Below are positions 13,208 through 17,471 of a stretch of DNA of 17,471 nt, one piece after another (within the stretch, counting starts at the first letter, position 1; every line of letters starts with the position of its first letter). Position numbers and translations under genes: made by a program. This DNA is from JAZGBC01 sp036444495 (GTDB taxonomy: Bacteria; Pseudomonadota; Alphaproteobacteria; Kiloniellales; J153), in the NCBI GenBank assembly GCA_036444495.1, contig JAZGBC010000209.1, forward strand, positions 1 to 17,471. Direction: 5' to 3'. The notes beneath the pieces were generated by a model. It ran no database searches and had not been told where the DNA came from. It worked only from the letters and a program-made list of their open reading frames with translations.

Positions 13208-15760
13208 CTATCCGCCGCTTTCCTGCTCCAGGGCGCTCAGCGCCGGGCGATCGCCGCCGCCGGCGCTGGCGCCGACCAGGGTGAAGGCGCCCCAGAAGGC
13301 CGGATGGGCCGTCTCGGGGTTCTGAATGAGGGCGATCTGGGCCCGGCGCAGGGCCTCGGCCGCGCCACCGGCCGGATCGGCGGCCAGGCGGTCGAACAGG
13401 CCGCTCATCAGGCGCGTGGTCGCTATGGAATCGACCTGCCAGTGGGAGACGAGCAGCGACCGGGCCCCGGCCTGAAAGAAGGCGCGCACCAGCCCGGACA
13501 GGGCCTCGCCGCCGAACTGGCCGGAGCCGCCGCCGCCCGTATTGCAGGCGGAAAGCACCACCAGCTCGGCGTCCAGCTTGAGATTCGCGATCTCGCTGGC
13601 GTCCAGAAGGCCGTCGCGGGCCGGATCGTCGTTGGGCCCCTGGGGCGGGGAGAACGCCAGGCCGGGCTCTGCCTGGCAGCGAAGCTCCCCGGGCAGGAGC
13701 CCGTGGGTGGCGAAGTAGAGGATGCGGTACTGATCCAAGTCGAGCCCGCGCAGCTTCTCCTCGGTCGCGTCATTGCCCAGAAAGAGTGCGTCCGGCTTCG
13801 CGCCCAGGACTCCCGCCACGTGGCGCAGTTCCTGTGCCGTCTCGGGCAGGGGCAGGAGCCCGCGCAGAAGCTCGGGTGGGATCGCTCCGCCCGTGCGGCA
13901 GTACGCGGCAAGCGCGCTCATTCCCTTGCCGCCGGACACCGCCGGATCGCCGAAGCCGAGGAAGGGCAGGGGCGCTGTCGAGGGTTTGACCAGGCCGCGC
14001 AGGTCGGCGAAGGCGCGCACCGAGGGCATGACGCTCACGGCCATGTCCTTGGTGAGCCAGGCGGCCCGCGCGTAGTCCGTCGGCCCCAGGCCGGTCGTGG
14101 GTTGCGTAATCAACAGGGAGAAGGGCAGGCTGAGCAGGGCGCCGGAGGGGGCCACGATCAGGTGCCGCACCCCGGCAAGCTGTTCCTCGAAGGGCGAGAA
14201 GAGACGGCGGTAGAGCGCGTGCGCCGCCGCCATGTCGAAGGGCTGAATGCTGGCGCCCTGCTCCTCGAAGGGCTGCCTCAGTTCGCGTACCGCGGATTCG
14301 ATATCCGCCCTGCCGATACCGAGCGGCGCGGCCAGGATAGCATCTCCCCGGACCAGGAAACCGAAGCTTTCCTCCTCCCCCAGGACAATGTGCAGCAGGG
14401 CCTCATCGGGACCGAGCAACTCGCCCAGGCGCTTGGCGGGGACGGGCGAGGGAATGGCCAGACGGGCATAGTCGGGAAAGGCCTCGGCCAGGTCCTTTTC
14501 CAGGGTGCTTGCCGATTTCACCGCTTCGGCATAGGCCTTACGCAGGTCCGCCAGGCGGCGTTCGCTGCCCTGGCCAGCGCGCGAAATGGCGGCGCGGCCC
14601 AGGTCGAGGCGCAGCTGATCGCGCCGGCGCGCGGCCTCCTGCGCCTGCCGGACCAGCGCCGCGACCTCGGGTCGGCCGCTGGCGAAGCGGGCGGCCATGC
14701 GGGCTACCGCCTTGGCGGTGCCGCCGGAGCGGACCAGTTGGCTGGCGACGAACATCTCGGCGCTGAGCGCGGCCCGCTTGTCCGTCTCCCGCAGTGTTTC
14801 GCTGTGGGCGGAGCGCAGGAAGGGGATCAGGCGCTCGACGTCGACTCCCGGTACCTCGCCCAGTTCTTCGTTGACGATGGCCAGGCCCGGCCGCATGGCC
14901 TGGAGGGCGTCCAGGTCGCGCTGACCCTCGTTGTAGACCGCGCCCAGGGTCAGGTGGGAAAGCGCCACCGCCCGGGTGTTGCCCAGCGCCACCCGCTTGG
15001 TCTCCAGCGCCAGTTTGAGCCGCTCCTCCGCGGCTTCGATGTTGCCCTGGCGCAGATCGATGACCGCCAGCAGCTCGTCGATGACCGCTGTCCACCATTT
15101 GGGCACGCCGTCGACCCGGAGGACGAGCCGCCGCGCCAGATGCGCGGTCACCTTGGCGTCCTCCGGCCTGCCCAGGCGCAGCGCCATGCCGGCCTGGACA
15201 TAGAGGCCGTGGGCCAGGTCGGCCATGCCGTGATCCAAGGCTTGCCGGGCGCCTGACTCGCCCTTGGCCGCGGCGGCGGCCGTGGTTTGGATCACACCCT
15301 GACGGCGCTGATTGGCCTCGGTCACCAGGTCGAAGGCCTCGGAGAACCGCCGGCGGTTGGCCATGCCCATGGCCCGGTAGGTCAGGTAGCGGGGATGATC
15401 CAGCGGCGAGCTGGCCTCTCGTGAGAGGGACTCGGCGCGCTGGAAGACCAGTTCGGCCTCCTCGAAGCGTTCCTGGTTGCTGATCTCGAGCGCGAGACGG
15501 GTCATGGGATCCGCGCAGTCGGGGTGTTCGGGCCCAAAGGCGTTCTCGCAGGCCGCCAAGGCATCGCGGAACGCCTGCTCGGCAAGCTCGAAGCGCCCAA
15601 GATTGTTGTTGAGGTTGCCGCTCTGCAGCAGCTCCCGGTAGCGCGCCGGCCCGTCGTCCGGGCCGTCCGTTGCGGCCGCCAGGGGACCGGCCGATGCGGC
15701 GCAGAGGACCAGCAGGAGCCCGGCGGCCACTACGCCTCTGACCTTGCGAAAGCCTGCCAT
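13208..15760 (-). CDS. Secreted TPR-CHAT protein (caspase-like peptidase)
   Basis: Protein of 850 residues with an N-terminal signal peptide (MAGFRKVRGV, then a hydrophobic VVAAGLLLVLCAASAG stretch, cleavage near residue 30). A helical N-terminal half (about 38-330) has TPR-like repeats, for example NLNNNLGRFELAEQAFRDAL. A helical charged linker (about 365-425) leads into a C-terminal CHAT domain (about 450-832). The catalytic dyad expected of CHAT caspase-like peptidases is present: His686 in YFATHG and Cys739 in LSACNTG, so it is probably active. The ATG at 15760 lies 37 bases after the stop of the FHA-like gene, which implies one transcript; an in-frame GTG at 15781 and an ATG at 15853 are alternatives, but this start gives the best signal peptide. 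By position the neighbouring exoprotein is the obvious candidate substrate or partner. Confidence 0.88.
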   Translation of the reverse strand: MAGFRKVRGVVAAGLLLVLCAASAGPLAAATDGPDDGPARYRELLQSGNLNNNLGRFELAEQAFRDALAACENAFGPEHPDCADPMTRLALEISNQERFEEAELVFQRAESLSREASSPLDHPRYLTYRAMGMANRRRFSEAFDLVTEANQRRQGVIQTTAAAAAKGESGARQALDHGMADLAHGLYVQAGMALRLGRPEDAKVTAHLARRLVLRVDGVPKWWTAVIDELLAVIDLRQGNIEAAEERLKLALETKRVALGNTRAVALSHLTLGAVYNEGQRDLDALQAMRPGLAIVNEELGEVPGVDVERLIPFLRSAHSETLRETDKRAALSAEMFVASQLVRSGGTAKAVARMAARFASGRPEVAALVRQAQEAARRRDQLRLDLGRAAISRAGQGSERRLADLRKAYAEAVKSASTLEKDLAEAFPDYARLAIPSPVPAKRLGELLGPDEALLHIVLGEEESFGFLVRGDAILAAPLGIGRADIESAVRELRQPFEEQGASIQPFDMAAAHALYRRLFSPFEEQLAGVRHLIVAPSGALLSLPFSLLITQPTTGLGPTDYARAAWLTKDMAVSVMPSVRAFADLRGLVKPSTAPLPFLGFGDPAVSGGKGMSALAAYCRTGGAIPPELLRGLLPLPETAQELRHVAGVLGAKPDALFLGNDATEEKLRGLDLDQYRILYFATHGLLPGELRCQAEPGLAFSPPQGPNDDPARDGLLDASEIANLKLDAELVVLSACNTGGGGSGQFGGEALSGLVRAFFQAGARSLLVSHWQVDSIATTRLMSGLFDRLAADPAGGAAEALRRAQIALIQNPETAHPAFWGAFTLVGASAGGGDRPALSALEQESGG

Positions 15761-15797
15761 ATGGTGCGCCCGGCGATTCACGCGGTCTGTTCCGTTC

Positions 15798-17471
15798 TCA
15801 GTATTGATAGAGCGCGAAGCCCGAAGGCAGGTAGGCCAGGAAGGTGTCCTCATTTTCCTCGGCGCCCTTGGGCTCGAAGCTCACGAGGTCGGGAATTACC
15901 ACCGCCGCGATCCCGTTGAAGGCGTCGGTCGGCACGGAATCGGCCAAGACGAGCTCGTATTCGCCCAGTAGAAGCAGCAAGTCCTGCGTCAGAGCGGCGA
16001 GCGCGGGGTCCTCCGCGTTCTCGGTGCTCATCAGCAGCTCCGCGTCATCGAGTTCTGCCTCTTCCAGCCGCAGCGCGAAATCGGCCAGGCTGAGCGTGAA
16101 GCTGGTGGACATCACCGGGTCCGAGGCCAGCGGATCGAAGGAACCGGTCGCCCAATCGCCGGACTCGACCGTGCCGCCGGAATCCGTGCCGGAATCCGAG
16201 GACACATCGGTCGTGGCCGTGTCGGTCGCCACGGGATCGCTGTCCACGCTGAGCAGGCTATCGCCGGTGCTGGTGCTGCCGCTATCGGTTGAGGAGGTCG
16301 TGGCGTAGACCACGTCGAGCAACTCGGCCTCGGGCTCGGTCACTTCCTCCACTGGGCAGGTGCTTACCGTGCAGCCGTTGATCGTGTGTGTATCGGCGTC
16401 CGGCATGGTGGCCTGCGCGGCGGCGAAGTCGCCGCTCTTGCCGTTGACCGTGCCGAAGAGCGTGGCCCCGGATCCCGTGATCGTGAGCGAACCCACATTC
16501 AGGCCGCTGCCCGTGGCGGTGCCGTTCAGGGTGGCCGTGTCGGCGATCAGGCTGCTGCCGATGCCGACGGTCGCGCCGGTCGCCGTGAGTATGCCCGCGC
16601 CCGCGTTGAGGTTCGCGCTGCTGTGGCTATAGGCGCCGGTGCCCGCATCGGCGGTCAGGTCCGAGCCACCGCCCGAGCCGTCGGTGATGGCGCTGAGCGA
16701 GATGTCGCCGTTGTTCGACGTGAGGGTGTAGGCGCTGCCGTCGAGCTCCAGGGTGCTGGACAGGGTGATATCGCCCGCATTGCTCGTAATCCGGGTCCCG
16801 CCGCCGCCCGTGAACAGGATATCTCCGCTACCGGCGTCCAGGGTCGTGGCGTCCCCGGCGTTGAAGTTGGTGATGGTGCCCTGGATGTCGATATCGGCGT
16901 CGTTGCGGAATTCCGTGGCGCTGTTGAGCGTCGAGGCCGTGACCGTCAGGGTCGAGGTGCCGTCGTCGCGCCCGATGATCAGCGTACCCCCGGCCAGGAA
17001 ATTGCCGAGACCCGCCCCGCCGACGGTCAGCGTCGTGCCTACCGCGGCGCCCTGGACCACGATATTGCCGTTGGCCGTAATGTTGCTGAGAAAGGAAAAG
17101 CCAATGCCCCCGCCGGCGGAGAGGCGGATCGCCTCGGCCCCGTCGGTGGTGGCCGCGCTCGTGGTGTCGAGCTGTCCCAGGGTCAGGCCGGCGGTCGTGG
17201 AGTTGATATCGATGAGTCCGCTGCCGGCGTCGATCACGGTGCCGGCGACCATGACGATCGCCCCGCCGCCGGTGGAGGAAATCGTGACGTCGCCGCCGGT
17301 GGATGACACATCGCCGGTGGCCAGGAAGGTGATATCGCCCGTGCCGCTGGTCAGGGTGACGTCGGCGTTGCTGGTGGTGATCGTGTTGTCCACATTGATG
17401 GCATTAAACGCATTGACCGTGAGCGTTGCACCCGCGGTGGTGAGGCTCAGGGCATCGGTAAAGGTGATGTC
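15798..17471 (-). CDS. FHA-like beta-repeat exoprotein, C-terminal part (5' end beyond window)
   Basis: The open frame runs to the last base of the window, leaving 557 visible residues of a longer protein. Most of it (17471 to about 16400) is Gly/Ser/Thr/Asp-rich with recurring strands such as GDITFLATGD, GDVTISSTGG, GDILFTG, GDITLSST and GDISLSA, the pattern of right-handed beta-helix passengers of two-partner secretion (filamentous hemagglutinin family). A Cys pair follows (INGCTVSTCPVEE, about 16373-16356), then a Ser/Thr/Asp linker (about 16304-16158), then an acidic globular-looking tail of about 119 residues (16157-15801) that ends in SGFALYQY. The TpsB-type transporter and the N-terminal secretion domain would lie right of the window. 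It is followed at 37 bases by the CHAT gene. The passenger call is good; the function (adhesin, contact factor, scaffold) is open. Confidence 0.8.
   Translation of the reverse strand, partial: DITFTDALSLTTAGATLTVNAFNAINVDNTITTSNADVTLTSGTGDITFLATGDVSSTGGDVTISSTGGGAIVMVAGTVIDAGSGLIDINSTTAGLTLGQLDTTSAATTDGAEAIRLSAGGGIGFSFLSNITANGNIVVQGAAVGTTLTVGGAGLGNFLAGGTLIIGRDDGTSTLTVTASTLNSATEFRNDADIDIQGTITNFNAGDATTLDAGSGDILFTGGGGTRITSNAGDITLSSTLELDGSAYTLTSNNGDISLSAITDGSGGGSDLTADAGTGAYSHSSANLNAGAGILTATGATVGIGSSLIADTATLNGTATGSGLNVGSLTITGSGATLFGTVNGKSGDFAAAQATMPDADTHTINGCTVSTCPVEEVTEPEAELLDVVYATTSSTDSGSTSTGDSLLSVDSDPVATDTATTDVSSDSGTDSGGTVESGDWATGSFDPLASDPVMSTSFTLSLADFALRLEEAELDDAELLMSTENAEDPALAALTQDLLLLLGEYELVLADSVPTDAFNGIAAVVIPDLVSFEPKGAEENEDTFLAYLPSGFALYQY
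16158..16304 (-). other. Low-complexity Ser/Thr/Asp-rich linker in the exoprotein
   Basis: About 49 codons rich in Ser, Thr, Asp and Gly (for example SSTDSGSTSTGDS) separate the beta-repeat passenger from the acidic C-terminal domain. Its disorder-prone composition makes it a likely hinge or proteolytic processing region; that role is inferred. Confidence 0.6.

Noticed and set aside
13178..15256. Long plus-strand open frame opposite the CHAT gene
   Set aside because: It is an antisense shadow in high-GC DNA: low-complexity Gly/Arg/Gln/Ala-rich translation without domains, while the minus strand encodes a coherent TPR-CHAT protein.
16386..17306. Plus-strand frame opposite the exoprotein repeats
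   Set aside because: The apparent Gly/Arg/Ala repeats are the complement of the Gly/Ser/Thr/Asp beta-repeats, not an independent protein.
16400..17471. Beta-repeat DNA considered as a tandem repeat or CRISPR-like array
   Set aside because: The repetition is at the protein motif level with variable length and degenerate codons; there are no constant direct repeats with spacers.

Overview
This is a GC-rich chromosomal window that reads as alphaproteobacterial, perhaps Rhodospirillales-like. That is inferred from the multi-PAS kinase with a FixL-type PAS, the SapC-family protein, the persulfide dioxygenase-rhodanese fusion and the REP-like intergenic palindromes. No rRNA, tRNA or other lineage marker is present, so the assignment is tentative. 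I see no CRISPR array, insertion sequence with a transposase, or phage gene.

Left part (1-8826). A 5'-truncated short-chain dehydrogenase is followed by a 436-base intergenic stretch carrying a hairpin, a REP-like palindrome and an AT-rich tandem repeat. Next comes a 1078-residue membrane histidine kinase with five predicted PAS domains. The first PAS resembles the heme PAS of FixL and keeps the proximal histidine. After it come a sulfur-metabolism enzyme (ETHE1-type persulfide dioxygenase fused to rhodanese) and, on the minus strand, two overlapping peptide/nickel-type ABC ATPase genes with no permease or binding-protein genes beside them. A composite inverted-repeat element of about 137 bp lies directly upstream of those ATPases, between them and a divergent SapC-family gene.

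Right part (8846-17471, all minus strand). Transcription runs from right to left: the C-terminal part of a large FHA-like secreted beta-repeat protein (cut by the window edge), a secreted TPR-CHAT protease-like protein 37 bp later, a small exported FecR-like protein, a CHASE2 hybrid histidine kinase with receiver and Hpt domains, and a single-domain response regulator. The kinase and regulator carry every residue needed for a His-Asp-His-Asp phosphorelay (H403, D708, H860, then D57 of the regulator).

The right-hand cluster is the most interesting part. It joins a probable two-partner-secretion exoprotein, a caspase-like peptidase with an export signal, an exported FecR-like domain and a membrane kinase with an extracytoplasmic sensor in one direction of transcription. 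A reasonable but untested reading is a cell-surface system in which the state of the exoprotein, or its cleavage by the CHAT protein, is sensed outside the cytoplasm and reported through the phosphorelay. Both histidine kinases in the window also have weak start regions preceded by a short ORF whose stop codon overlaps the kinase start codon, which suggests translational coupling.
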